A DNA stretch of 50,510 nucleotides, taken from positions 1 through 50,510 of the forward strand of contig CAJUJY010000025.1 of NCBI GenBank assembly GCA_910586555.1, read 5' to 3'. Positions 17,202 through 25,171 of the stretch are shown here, in pieces. The notes below the pieces were generated by a model. That model saw only the letters and a list, made by a program, of their open reading frames with translations. It searched no databases and had not been told where the DNA came from. Origin of the DNA: an uncultured Lachnospiraceae bacterium (GTDB taxonomy: Bacteria; Bacillota; Clostridia; Lachnospirales; Lachnospiraceae). Position numbers and translations under genes: made by a program. The first letter of the stretch is position 1. Every line of letters begins with the position of its first letter.

Positions 17202-17390
17202 ATGGAGAACAACAACCCTGTTAGTAAAAAAGAAGCTTATAGTACACATGGCAGTATTAACAGCAGTGATATAAAAATGACAGCAAAGGATTATGAAAGA
17301 AAGCTTGATACAGAACGTAAACTGGCAGATTATAAAGAACAGATGAGCCAGCTTGTTGACAGGATTGCAACAAACAGCTTCCAGGGGTAA
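17202..17390 (+). CDS. Small hypothetical protein (62 aa)
   Basis: A 62-residue hydrophilic, lysine- and glutamate-rich protein with no recognised domain. The second half (KDYERKLDTERKLADYKEQMSQ) is predicted helical, possibly a short coiled coil. A perfect AAAGGAGG ribosome site lies 8 bp before ATG 17202, which is the reason to believe it is expressed; an upstream in-frame start at 17154 falls in the repeat and is rejected. It has no signal peptide or transmembrane helix and no cysteine. It lies exactly between two structured repeats of one family (17011-17156 and 17415-17678), so it may be cargo of a repeat-bounded unit or simply a bystander. Confidence 0.6.
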   Translation: MENNNPVSKKEAYSTHGSINSSDIKMTAKDYERKLDTERKLADYKEQMSQLVDRIATNSFQG

Positions 17391-17414
17391 AATGTTTATA
17401 GAATAATAAAGAAT

Positions 17415-17678
17415 TTAACTTCATTGGCGCTTAAGAAGCGTAAATTTTAATCTCATCAAGTAAGCCCTTTAAATGGCACGCTTCTATGTTATGGAAACAT
17501 AAGCGGCGGGCAGGGACTTACTTGTTCCAGTGGGAGTACAAGCTCCCACTGGAATGCTGCGGTAGTGGCTATGAATAATGTTATGGGTAAGTAGCCAATG
17601 CCTGCTTGCAGCAATCAAAGATTGCATGAAATACGGATTGCGGATATCCGCTTGACAGGGCTTACTTAATGAAGTTAA
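17415..17678. repeat. Multi-hairpin repeat, copy 3 (divergent, overlaps a stop codon)
   Basis: It is bounded by TTAACTTCATT (17415-17425) and its exact inverse AATGAAGTTAA (17668-17678). Inside are an AAGTAAGCCC...GGGACTTACTT arm pair and a hairpin TTCCAGTGGGAG/CTCCCACTGGAA (17525-17554). A tail with GCAATC...GATTGC and GCGGATATCCGC follows. The second hairpin differs in sequence from copies 1 and 2 but is perfectly paired. The right end contains the stop codon of the LytTR response-regulator gene. Confidence 0.8.
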
Positions 17679-18351
17679 AAAGCCGTAACTGGAAGCTTTC
17701 AAATGTTTCTTTTACACTGGCTGCCATTCTGCGGCTTATATTAAGTTTCTGTCCGTTTACAAGTACAAGTGATGATTTTTCTATATAGTTTATGTTATAC
17801 ATATTAGCAATATAGGAACGGTGTACTGGCACAAAACCATGTGGTACAAGTTCCTCTGTCCATTTATCAAGGGTTTTGCGTACTGGAATGTATGTCCCGT
17901 TTGTTTTATATAATAATGTATAATTATGTTCTGATTTAATATATAGAATATCGTCAGAGGAAATATATGTGTTATTATCAAGAGGAACCGGGTAATTCTG
18001 TTCAAGCCTGCGGCTGGTTTTATTAATATATAATTCAAGTTCATGCAGGGTAACAGGCTTGCGCAAAAATCCAAGTACATTAGCCCCAAAGCCTTCTGGC
18101 ATGGTTTCCATATGTGTAGTGTAGAATACAATATAAGTATTTTTCTTTTTTTCTTCCAGGATATTTTTAACTTGTATCCCAGATAAGTTATCCATTTCAA
18201 TATCAAGGAATAGTAAGTCAAGATCAGGCATTTTTTCTATTAATTTTTCCCCTGAATGGAATACATAAATATTATTATAGCCTAATTTATTTAAAAATAA
18301 CAGGTATTGTTCCAGTTCTTTAATGTTATCATCACAAATGCCGATTTTCAT
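17662..18351 (-). CDS. LytTR-type response regulator (AgrA/ComE class)
   Basis: A 229-residue two-domain regulator. The receiver domain has the acidic pair D7-D8 (ICDDN), phosphoacceptor D50 (LLFLDIEMD), a threonine in VFYTTHM and the conserved lysine K98 (FLRKP). The C-terminal LytTR DNA-binding domain (about 130-225) shows IKSEHNYTLLY, RKTLDKWTEEL and FVPVHRSYIANMYNI, all family signatures. It presumably receives phosphate from the kinase encoded 23 bp upstream in the same minus-strand operon, and may control the divergent ABC transporter. The last residues (NFIK and the stop) are encoded inside the end of the neighbouring repeat, so the repeat may have inserted at, or been captured by, the 3' end of this gene. 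Confidence 0.93.
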   Translation of the reverse strand: MKIGICDDNIKELEQYLLFLNKLGYNNIYVFHSGEKLIEKMPDLDLLFLDIEMDNLSGIQVKNILEEKKKNTYIVFYTTHMETMPEGFGANVLGFLRKPVTLHELELYINKTSRRLEQNYPVPLDNNTYISSDDILYIKSEHNYTLLYKTNGTYIPVRKTLDKWTEELVPHGFVPVHRSYIANMYNINYIEKSSLVLVNGQKLNISRRMAASVKETFESFQLRLFNFIK

Positions 18352-18374
18352 GGCAGTTCCTCCATTGTATATTA

Positions 18375-19676
18375 TTATAAAGGTTTGTTTAATACAACAT
18401 ATGTATAAAACATATTGTTTTTATAACTGGTTTTTATAAATCCATGATATTTTTCCGCTGTTTTGCGTATATTTTCCAGTCCGAACCCGTGGTTCTTTTT
18501 ATCTTGTTTGGTTGTTATTAAATTACCAGATAAATTTCTGGCATTGTGGCCAGAAGTGTTTTTCATAAAAATGGAAATACGTTCCGGGGAGTGGTCTATA
18601 TCAAGATATATTTCCCTTGCACTTTGTGTATCTGCATTTTCTAATGCTTCAGATGCATTGCTAAGGAGATTTGATAAAATAGTGCATATATCAAAGTTTT
18701 CAATAAAGCATTTATTTTGGAAATACCCGCTTATTTTAAATAAAATGCCATTTCCAAGTTTATTATAGAAATGGTTTATAATAACGTCTGCGGCAATGTT
18801 ACCTGTAGAAATATAAAAGTTTTTTGTATGTATTAACGATATTTCATGCAGGTAACTTTCTAATTCCCTGGTCTGGTTTCTTGCTGTAAGTTTTTGTAAT
18901 ACAAGTATATGGTTATTAAAATCATGCCGGAAAGCACGTAAATCATTATTTTTCTTTTCAAGCTGTGAATAATATATTTGTTCCATTTCAATATATTTTT
19001 GATGTAATTCTTCTTTTTCTTTTAATATATTATGCTGGTACTGGATTTTTAAGAATGCTGTTATAGCTGCCAGCAGCATAATAACAAGGACAAATATAAG
19101 ATACGCCGTAATATTCTTTAAAATGCCAGTTATATTTTTATAAAATAAAAGTTCTGAAATACCTAATAGAAGTTTTGTAATAATACATGAAAATAATACC
19201 AGAAAATAACTTTTTCTTTCTATCTGGCAGATTATATTTTTTCTTTGCTGGCGGCTTTTATCCAGGGCTAATGCAGATATAATAAATATTATAAGTATGG
19301 TTTTGTCAAAAATCCCTAAAAATACTGTTAAAGATATATTGGAAAAAAGCCCGCCAGAGAGTATATAACATATATTGGAAACAGCATATGATAACAGCAC
19401 TATAGCCAGGCTGCATACAAAAAGCCAGCATATTTTATATAAAATTGAACCACTAAATATAATAATTATTACAGCAAGTATTGAAAAAGTATTTATAACC
19501 GGGGTATTAAAAATTTTAACAGAAACTGCCTGGAATATTATCTGGGCTGTAAACATTAATACAGATAATAATTTCCTGGCAGGTGTTATTAAGAGATCTG
19601 TTCCAAGGACAGAGTAAAATATAAGTATTATGGCAGCAAATTCCAATATGGTGTTAATAAGTACAGACAGCAGCAT
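18375..19676 (-). CDS. AgrC-like sensor histidine kinase (GHKL)
   Basis: A 433-residue membrane kinase. The first about 210 residues form six to seven hydrophobic segments with little periplasmic material, as in peptide-sensing AgrC/BlpH kinases. A short coiled coil follows, then the phosphoacceptor box FRHDFNNHIL (H251). The GHKL ATPase domain has an N-box NLLSNASEAL and a glycine box KNHGFGLENIRK. The gene is first in a minus-strand operon with the LytTR regulator, 23 bp apart. The ligand is unknown: no small peptide precursor gene is evident beside it, and the ABC exporter genes are divergent at 20.0 kb. Sensing of a peptide or antimicrobial is inference. Confidence 0.9.
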   Translation of the reverse strand: MLLSVLINTILEFAAIILIFYSVLGTDLLITPARKLLSVLMFTAQIIFQAVSVKIFNTPVINTFSILAVIIIIFSGSILYKICWLFVCSLAIVLLSYAVSNICYILSGGLFSNISLTVFLGIFDKTILIIFIISALALDKSRQQRKNIICQIERKSYFLVLFSCIITKLLLGISELLFYKNITGILKNITAYLIFVLVIMLLAAITAFLKIQYQHNILKEKEELHQKYIEMEQIYYSQLEKKNNDLRAFRHDFNNHILVLQKLTARNQTRELESYLHEISLIHTKNFYISTGNIAADVIINHFYNKLGNGILFKISGYFQNKCFIENFDICTILSNLLSNASEALENADTQSAREIYLDIDHSPERISIFMKNTSGHNARNLSGNLITTKQDKKNHGFGLENIRKTAEKYHGFIKTSYKNNMFYTYVVLNKPL

Positions 19677-19723
19677 TGTAATATCCTTCCTTTCTTAATG
19701 TATGTGCCTTTTTATGCCTTTGT

Positions 19724-19752
19724 ATTATTCTGGCCGTCCAGCCCAGAATAAT
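19724..19752. other. Hairpin upstream of the kinase gene
   Basis: ATTATTCTGG (19724-19733) and CCAGAATAAT (19743-19752) form a perfect 10-bp stem with a 9-base loop. The left arm and loop start (TTATTCTGGCCGTC) recur at 24425-24438 without the right arm. It lies in the 325-bp divergent region between the two-component genes and the ABC transporter. Confidence 0.6.
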
Positions 19753-19807
19753 GCATTTAAGCCCAAAACAGTTGATAAGGCATTAAAGGCAGGGTAATAT
19801 AAATGTA

Positions 19808-19859
19808 CATAATGGTTAGCCGGATTTGCCTATATAGGCAAATTGGGCTAACCATTATG
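19808..19859. repeat. 52-bp nested inverted repeat in the divergent intergenic region
   Basis: The outer arms CATAATGGTTAGCC (19808-19821) and GGCTAACCATTATG (19846-19859) are exactly complementary. They enclose a second perfect palindrome at 19824-19843 (ATTTGCCTAT/ATAGGCAAAT). The result is an almost continuous hairpin. Part of it (19817-19835) matches 16902-16920 on the other side of the two-component operon. It may be a regulatory site or a miniature mobile repeat; there is no T-run. Confidence 0.7.
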
Positions 19860-20001
19860 GAAGTTATTAATGCTGGCTGTTTTAAACCATATTATAATAA
19901 GGCTTCATTAGTAAAAATATTTGTGATGGAAGTAATTATATAATCTTTTAGTGGAAAAGTAAAGATTAATTTAAGGAAAAAAATTACATGGGAGGTAAAT
20001 A

Positions 20002-20676
20002 ATGGAAACGGTTGTTAAAGCAGAAGATTTAGTTAAGCATTATGGTGCTGGTGGTAATATTACAAAGGCAGTGGATCATGTAAACCTTGAAATAAAACGT
20101 GGTAAGTTTACTGCAATTATGGGGCGTTCTGGTTCTGGCAAATCTACTTTGCTGCACCTGCTTGGAGGGCTTGACAGGCCTGGTTCTGGAAAGGTTTATA
20201 TTGAAGGGCAGGATATTTCAAAGTTTAATAGTAATGAACTGGCAAAGTTCAGAAGGGAAAAAATTGGTTTTATATTCCAGGATTATAACCTTGTTCCTTC
20301 ACTTACTGTATGGGAAAATATTATTCTTCCCCTTGGTCTTAGTAATATAGTAACAGATGTGAATAAAATTACAAATTTACTTGATAAAACAGGGCTTTCT
20401 GATAAAAAAGATGCAATGCCAGATACTTTATCAGGAGGACAGAAACAACGCTGTGCTATTGCAAGGGCGCTTGCTACAGAGCCCGCTATTATACTGGCAG
20501 ATGAACCTACAGGCAACCTTGATTCGCAGACAGAAGCAGGGATTATGGGTTTATTAAAGCAAAGTGTGGAAGAATATAACCAGACACTTGTTATGATTAC
20601 ACATGATGAAGGTATTGCACATATGGCAGATATTATATATTTTATAGAAGATGGCAAGGTGGTGGACAAGGAATGA
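20002..20676 (+). CDS. ABC transporter ATP-binding protein (MacB/LolD/BceA class)
   Basis: A 224-residue ATPase with Walker A GRSGSGKS (41-48), Q-loop FIFQDYNLVP (about 91-99), signature LSGGQKQR (143-150), Walker B IILADEPTGNLD (163-174) and the H-loop MITHDE. The sequence type, ending shortly after the H-loop, is that of ATPases pairing with FtsX/MacB permeases in antimicrobial-peptide detoxification or export. It overlaps the permease gene by 4 bases (ATGA), so both are translated together. It is divergent from an AgrC/AgrA-type two-component system, the likely regulator by position. The start is ATG 20002 after GGGAGG. Confidence 0.95.
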   Translation: METVVKAEDLVKHYGAGGNITKAVDHVNLEIKRGKFTAIMGRSGSGKSTLLHLLGGLDRPGSGKVYIEGQDISKFNSNELAKFRREKIGFIFQDYNLVPSLTVWENIILPLGLSNIVTDVNKITNLLDKTGLSDKKDAMPDTLSGGQKQRCAIARALATEPAIILADEPTGNLDSQTEAGIMGLLKQSVEEYNQTLVMITHDEGIAHMADIIYFIEDGKVVDKE

Positions 20677-23120
20677 ATATGTTAAGGCTTCTTGCAAGGC
20701 AGAATATGAAATATTATAAAAAAAGAAATATATTAATAGGAATTGCAGTATTCCTTACATCATTCCTGGTATTTGCAATATTGTCTGTGGGAGTGGTATT
20801 CCAGCATGAACAGTATGCAGCTATTAATGCTTATAATCCTTCCTGGCATGGAAAGTATACAGGCATTACGGAGGACATGGCAGCAAAGATTGCTTCCAAT
20901 GATAATGTTGGTATGTGGGGTATCTATAAAGATATTGCTTTTACAGAGATTTCTAAGAGAAAGAAGGTTGTGTATAGTTATGCTGATGGAAATGCCCTGG
21001 ATATGATGCGTATAAGCCTGGATAAAGGACGTATGCCAGAATCGGGGAATGAAATTGCACTTGATCCTGGTGCAGCAGAAAGGCTTGGGAAAACTGTAGA
21101 AGTTGGTGGCAGGATTACTTTGCCATACCAGGTATACCGCAATGGGAAAAAGGATTATATACAAGAAGGCGAGTTTATAGTAACAGGCCTGCTAAAAGCT
21201 GTGGACAGTGATATAAAGGAGTATTACCAGGCTGTTGTATCTAAAGAATTATTGGAAAAAGAAGTGCCTCCAGAACAGGTTTTTTACCAGTTTTTATTCC
21301 GTATACCTGAAGATAAAATTCCATCTACAGATGTTGCCAGGGATATAATAGAAAACATGGCTAAAGAATATGGAATCCATGAGGATAGTGTTAAAGTAAA
21401 TTCATATAACCTGGCTGCCAATTATGCAGACCCTGATATGTATATGATAATTTTTGTTATTATATGTATTGTGATACTGGCTGGAAGCATTACAATTTAC
21501 AGTATTTATTATATTGGCACTATTGAAAGGATAAAAGAGTATGGCAGGTTAAAGGCAGCAGGAATGACAGCAAAGGAACTTAAAAAGATTGTTTTGTGGG
21601 AGGGGACAGGAATTGTAAAAAAGGCAGCACCAGCAGGGATTGTTGCAGGTATAATTATAGAAGTTGCAGGTATTATAATTTTACATTCAATAACTGGGGA
21701 CTGGTTAAAAGAAACCAGGGAATATATTTCTTATTCCAGTTTAATTATAAGCCATATAGGAATTATGGCACTGGCATATGTTATTACATATATTACTATG
21801 TATATTTCTATAAGAAAACCTGTACGGCTTGTAGGAAAAATAACAGAAATGGAAGCTATTAGCTGCCATTCTGCTACAAATAACAGGATAAATAATAAAA
21901 AGAAAAAGAGTGTTAATAAGGTAAATATTTCCCATCTTGTAAAAAATAACCTGGCAAGTAATAAAAAAAGGAGTATTGCAACTATTCTTGCTATGTCTGC
22001 AACAGGGATTCTTGTTATGGTAATGTCAACTGTAATTTCATGTACTGATTCAAGGCTTGAAGCAGATGATATGTGCCATGGGCACTATATGTTAAGACAA
22101 CGGGTAGAATTTAATAATGAGGAACATAAAGAAAGGGAATGGCAGAATGTTGTTTCAAAAAATCCTTTTACAAAGGATTTTTTAAAGAAAATAAAAGAGC
22201 TTGGCGGGGTAGAAGACGTCCAGTGCTTTGACAGTATTTATACAGAGATAAAAGAATTATATAGTGGAAAATATGAAATTATGGGGGTGCCAGAAGAAAA
22301 TAAATCATTTATAATAGATAATATTATTGAGGGCAGTGTATCTTATGAGGAATTAGAATCTGGAGATAAACTTGTTGTAGACAGCCGTGCTGCAAAATGG
22401 TGGTTTGGAGGGCTTAAACCTGGGGATAAAATAACATATACTACAGAAATTGATGGCAAGGTTATAGAAAAACAGGCAGAAATTGCTGCAACAGGTGATT
22501 TTCCTATTATATTTCCTGGATTTTATACAGCAAGCAAAAGTTTTAAAGATATAAGCAGTGGAAATTTATGTTCAGTTCTTTCAATATGGGGAGAAGAGGA
22601 GTATAATAAAGAACTTGCAGATAAACTTTTTGCAATAGAAGAAGAAGATCCATTATTAATGTTATCAACATGGCAGGAACAGTATGAAATAGCGGAGTCC
22701 AATACGTTGTCTTTCACAGTGTTTTTAAGCATTTTTTTAGGCATACTAGGTTTAATATGTGTAATGAATATGGTTAATACAATGATTAGCAGTGTACAAA
22801 GAAGAAAGAGGGAAATTGGAATGATGCAGGCTGTAGGAATGACAGACAGGCAGCTTTTTAAAATGCTACAAACAGAAGGTGGATTTTATATTTTTGGTAC
22901 ACTTTTTATTACAATAGCAGGTGGCGGGCTTATGTCATATCCAGTATACAGGCTGGCAAAAGAGTATGGAATACTTGGGGTGCATAAATACCAGTTCCCA
23001 TTTGGGGCAGTATTTGTTATATCTTGTATACTAGTGGTGCTTGAGGTTATACTTGTGGCAGTTATGTCACATTCTGTAAAGAAAGAAGCCATTATTGACA
23101 GAATACGTTTTAATGGTTAA
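20673..23120 (+). CDS. FtsX/MacB-type ABC transporter permease
   Basis: The 815-residue permease has two FtsX repeats. The first has a helix near residues 17-42, a large extracellular segment to about 250, and three helices between about 255 and 385. The second is introduced by KNNLASNKKRSIATILAM (about 425-442), with another extracellular domain and a final three-helix block from about 675 to 805 that contains MVNTMISSVQRRKREIGMMQAVGMT, the conserved cytoplasmic loop of the family. A matching RIKEYGRLKAAGMT loop lies in the first half. Such permeases with a separate ATPase export or confer resistance to peptides, or transmit signals. The substrate is not determinable. Confidence 0.92.
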   Translation: MNMLRLLARQNMKYYKKRNILIGIAVFLTSFLVFAILSVGVVFQHEQYAAINAYNPSWHGKYTGITEDMAAKIASNDNVGMWGIYKDIAFTEISKRKKVVYSYADGNALDMMRISLDKGRMPESGNEIALDPGAAERLGKTVEVGGRITLPYQVYRNGKKDYIQEGEFIVTGLLKAVDSDIKEYYQAVVSKELLEKEVPPEQVFYQFLFRIPEDKIPSTDVARDIIENMAKEYGIHEDSVKVNSYNLAANYADPDMYMIIFVIICIVILAGSITIYSIYYIGTIERIKEYGRLKAAGMTAKELKKIVLWEGTGIVKKAAPAGIVAGIIIEVAGIIILHSITGDWLKETREYISYSSLIISHIGIMALAYVITYITMYISIRKPVRLVGKITEMEAISCHSATNNRINNKKKKSVNKVNISHLVKNNLASNKKRSIATILAMSATGILVMVMSTVISCTDSRLEADDMCHGHYMLRQRVEFNNEEHKEREWQNVVSKNPFTKDFLKKIKELGGVEDVQCFDSIYTEIKELYSGKYEIMGVPEENKSFIIDNIIEGSVSYEELESGDKLVVDSRAAKWWFGGLKPGDKITYTTEIDGKVIEKQAEIAATGDFPIIFPGFYTASKSFKDISSGNLCSVLSIWGEEEYNKELADKLFAIEEEDPLLMLSTWQEQYEIAESNTLSFTVFLSIFLGILGLICVMNMVNTMISSVQRRKREIGMMQAVGMTDRQLFKMLQTEGGFYIFGTLFITIAGGGLMSYPVYRLAKEYGILGVHKYQFPFGAVFVISCILVVLEVILVAVMSHSVKKEAIIDRIRFNG

Positions 23121-23224
23121 AGCCCTGGTTACAGAAAATTTCCATTTTTTATATAATATGCTATAATGCTGTTGTAATAATGTATATTTGTGCCTGTAGG
23201 CACTGGAAAGGCATGGGTATTTTT

Positions 23225-23995
23225 ATGGCATATAAATTTATTGTCTGTTTTATTGCAGGTCTTGGCGCAGGGCTTGGAACCGGTTTTGCCGGCATGAGTG
23301 CTGCGGCAGTAATCAGTCCTGTGTTAATTACATTTCTTGGAATGTCTGCTTATGATGCAGTAGGAATTGCACTTGCCAGTGATGTGCTGGCTAGTGCTGC
23401 AAGTGCATACACATATGGAAAAAATAAAAACCTTGATATTAAAAATGGAACTATTATGATGCTTTTTGTTCTTATTTTTACACTGGCTGGCAGTTTTATA
23501 GCAAGCCTTGTCCCTAATGCCACTATGGGCAGTTTTTCTGTTTTTATGACATTTCTGCTAGGTATTAAGTTTATTGTTAAACCTGTTATGACAACAAAGG
23601 AAAGCATGGAAGCTACAGAACCAGGTAAGCGTTTTATACAGTCTGTTATCTGTGGAACATTTATTGGTTTTATTTGTGGCTTTATTGGTGCTGGTGGTGG
23701 TATGATGATGCTTCTGGTTCTTACCGGTGTACTTGGTTATGAACTTAAAACGGCTGTAGGCACAAGTGTTTTTATTATGGCTTTTACAGCTTTTACAGGA
23801 TCAATAAGCCATTTTGCAATTGGAGGCCTGCCAGATATTGTATCTATGGTTTTCTGTATTTTATCAACGCTTTTATGGGCAAGGATTGCTGCCAGGTTTG
23901 CCAATAAGGCTGCACCTGTAACATTAAACAGGATTACGGGTGTTGTGCTTGCTGTGCTTGGGGCAGTAATATTATCTGTAAAGTATATTCTATAA
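23225..23995 (+). CDS. TauE/SafE-family (DUF81) membrane exporter
   Basis: A polytopic membrane protein of about 257 residues in two similar halves of four helices. The first half opens IAGLGAGLGTGFAGMSAAAVISPVL and the second GFICGFIGAGGGMMMLLVLTGVLGYELKTAVGTSVFIMAFTA, the glycine-rich repeats of sulfite/organosulfonate exporter-like proteins. Relatives carry sulfite, sulfoacetate or other small anions; the substrate is not shown by context. The start is uncertain: ATG 23225 begins right before the first helix, while in-frame ATGs at 23213 and 23180 would add 4 or 15 residues. None has a strong ribosome site, and a GTGCC/GGCAC hairpin (23190-23203) lies within the longest option. Confidence 0.85.
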   Translation: MAYKFIVCFIAGLGAGLGTGFAGMSAAAVISPVLITFLGMSAYDAVGIALASDVLASAASAYTYGKNKNLDIKNGTIMMLFVLIFTLAGSFIASLVPNATMGSFSVFMTFLLGIKFIVKPVMTTKESMEATEPGKRFIQSVICGTFIGFICGFIGAGGGMMMLLVLTGVLGYELKTAVGTSVFIMAFTAFTGSISHFAIGGLPDIVSMVFCILSTLLWARIAARFANKAAPVTLNRITGVVLAVLGAVILSVKYIL

Positions 23996-24042
23996 AAATT
24001 TACTGGTTATTATTTTAAGAGAAAGTAATTTTCTGTAAAATA

Positions 24043-24071
24043 TTGACAATAAAACTTGGCAGAAGTATAAT
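24043..24071 (+). promoter_or_regulatory. Consensus sigma-A promoter for the small membrane protein gene
   Basis: TTGACA (24043-24048), exactly 17 bp, TATAAT (24066-24071): a full match at both boxes, implying strong transcription unless repressed. The XRE regulator encoded downstream is the obvious candidate repressor. Confidence 0.8.
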
Positions 24072-24117
24072 AATTCTGACAAGTATACTTGGCAAATTTA
24101 TTTATGGAGGTATTATT

Positions 24118-24423
24118 ATGGATAAGGAAGAAATTCTAAGAAGAAGCAGGGAAGAACATTGTGATGAAATGGAAGCCCAGATAAGGGATAAGGCAATGAA
24201 GTGGACATACTTGGTTTTAGTATTAAGTGCAGCAGTTTTTGCATTTATCAGGGAAACATATGGGCAGCAGCTTATGGATTTATGTGCTACAGTATCTTTA
24301 TCTGTGTTTACTGGGCAAATATATTGTTTTATAAAAACAAAAGACAAGTATAATTTTATTATGGCTGTTATTACCTTTATTATATCTGTTTTTGCAACTT
24401 TAAGGTTTTTTATGGGACATTGA
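24118..24423 (+). CDS. Small membrane protein (DUF6442-like)
   Basis: A 101-residue protein with an N-terminal charged helix (MDKEEILRRSREEHCDEMEAQIRDKAMKW) followed by three hydrophobic segments (about 30-46, 55-72 and 77-97). The layout resembles the DUF6442 family of small Lachnospiraceae and other clostridial membrane proteins, which are usually paired with a small XRE regulator, as here. Function is unknown. ATG 24118 follows TGGAGG at good spacing; an earlier in-frame start at 24043 would coincide with the -35 box and is rejected. Confidence 0.75.
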   Translation: MDKEEILRRSREEHCDEMEAQIRDKAMKWTYLVLVLSAAVFAFIRETYGQQLMDLCATVSLSVFTGQIYCFIKTKDKYNFIMAVITFIISVFATLRFFMGH

Positions 24424-24486
24424 TTTATTCTGGCCGTCTAGAGGTGGGAGGTTTTCTTATAAATATGGTTAAAACAAGGTGGAATT

Positions 24487-24696
24487 ATGGATAACAGACT
24501 TGTATTGAAAAACAGGCTTAAAAAAGCCCGTACAGAAAAGGGGCTGTCACAAAGCCAGCTTGCAAAAATAACAGGAGTTTCCAGAAATACAATTAGTTCA
24601 ATAGAAACAGGGCAGTTTAACCCGACTGCAAAACTTGCACTTATTTTGTGTATTGCTTTGGATAAAAAATTTGAAGAACTGTTTTATTTTGATTAA
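24487..24696 (+). CDS. XRE-family HTH regulator (69 aa)
   Basis: A single Cro/CI-type helix-turn-helix domain: LKNRLKKARTEKGLSQSQLAKITGVSRNTISSIETGQFNPTAKLALILCIALDKKFEELFYFD. The length and the ending ELF-x-x-D match the small YgzD/YvaO-like regulators that sit beside DUF6442-type or DUF3796-type membrane proteins. It probably autoregulates the two-gene unit from the consensus promoter at 24043. It has no sensor domain; the signal may come through the membrane partner, which is inference. Confidence 0.92.
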   Translation: MDNRLVLKNRLKKARTEKGLSQSQLAKITGVSRNTISSIETGQFNPTAKLALILCIALDKKFEELFYFD

Positions 24697-24739
24697 AAAG
24701 AGATACAGTCAAAGCAGGTTTGGGGGTATTATTTACTAA

Positions 24740-24780
24740 TAGGGGAAGTTTAAAGGCTTAATGCTGGAAAACTTCCCCTA
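24740..24780. terminator. Strong hairpin between the XRE and PadR genes
   Basis: TAGGGGAAGTTT (24740-24751) and AAACTTCCCCTA (24769-24780) form a perfect 12-bp stem. It lacks a T-run, and its right arm abuts the PadR promoter, so it is either a weak terminator or an insulating structure. Confidence 0.5.
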
Positions 24781-24785
24781 TACTA

Positions 24786-24815
24786 TTGACAAAAAGAGGT
24801 ACTATGTGGTACGAT
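24786..24815 (+). promoter_or_regulatory. PadR-gene promoter with a GTAC-N6-GTAC site
   Basis: TTGACA (24786-24791) and a weak -10 TACGAT (24810-24815). Between them, GTAC-TATGTG-GTAC (24799-24812) is a short inverted repeat resembling autoregulatory PadR operators. Binding there would block RNA polymerase. The operator assignment is inference. Confidence 0.5.
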
Positions 24816-24835
24816 ATATATAAAGGAGGCATATT

Positions 24836-25168
24836 ATGAATGTAGATGGCTGGAAATCACAGATAAAAAGAGGAACTTTGGAGTTTTGTATTATGCTTAT
24901 GATAAGCAAAAGGCCGCATTACGGATATGAAATTATAAATAAGCTTGATACATGGGCTGTTTTATCTGCAAAGGAAAGTACAATATATCCGCTTTTGAGG
25001 CGTCTTCTTAAGGAAGGATATCTTTCATCATTCTGGCAGGAAACTACAGAAGGGCTGCCACCAAGAAAATATTATTCTGTTACAGAAAAGGGCAGCAGCT
25101 ACCTTAAAGCTATGGAATATGAATGGAATAACTTATTAACAGCAGTTAATGGAATTAGAGAGGTGTAA
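24836..25168 (+). CDS. PadR-family transcriptional regulator
   Basis: A 110-residue winged-helix regulator: LEFCIMLMISKRPHYGYEIINKLD, then KESTIYPLLRRLLKEGYLSSFWQE (recognition helix and wing), PPRKYYSVTEKGSSYL and a C-terminal dimer helix. It is the short PadR type that is commonly co-transcribed with a DUF1700 membrane protein, as here, with 3 bases between the genes. AAGGAGG precedes ATG 24836. It presumably represses its own promoter until an envelope signal or ligand lifts it. Confidence 0.93.
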   Translation: MNVDGWKSQIKRGTLEFCIMLMISKRPHYGYEIINKLDTWAVLSAKESTIYPLLRRLLKEGYLSSFWQETTEGLPPRKYYSVTEKGSSYLKAMEYEWNNLLTAVNGIREV

Positions 25169-25171
25169 ATT

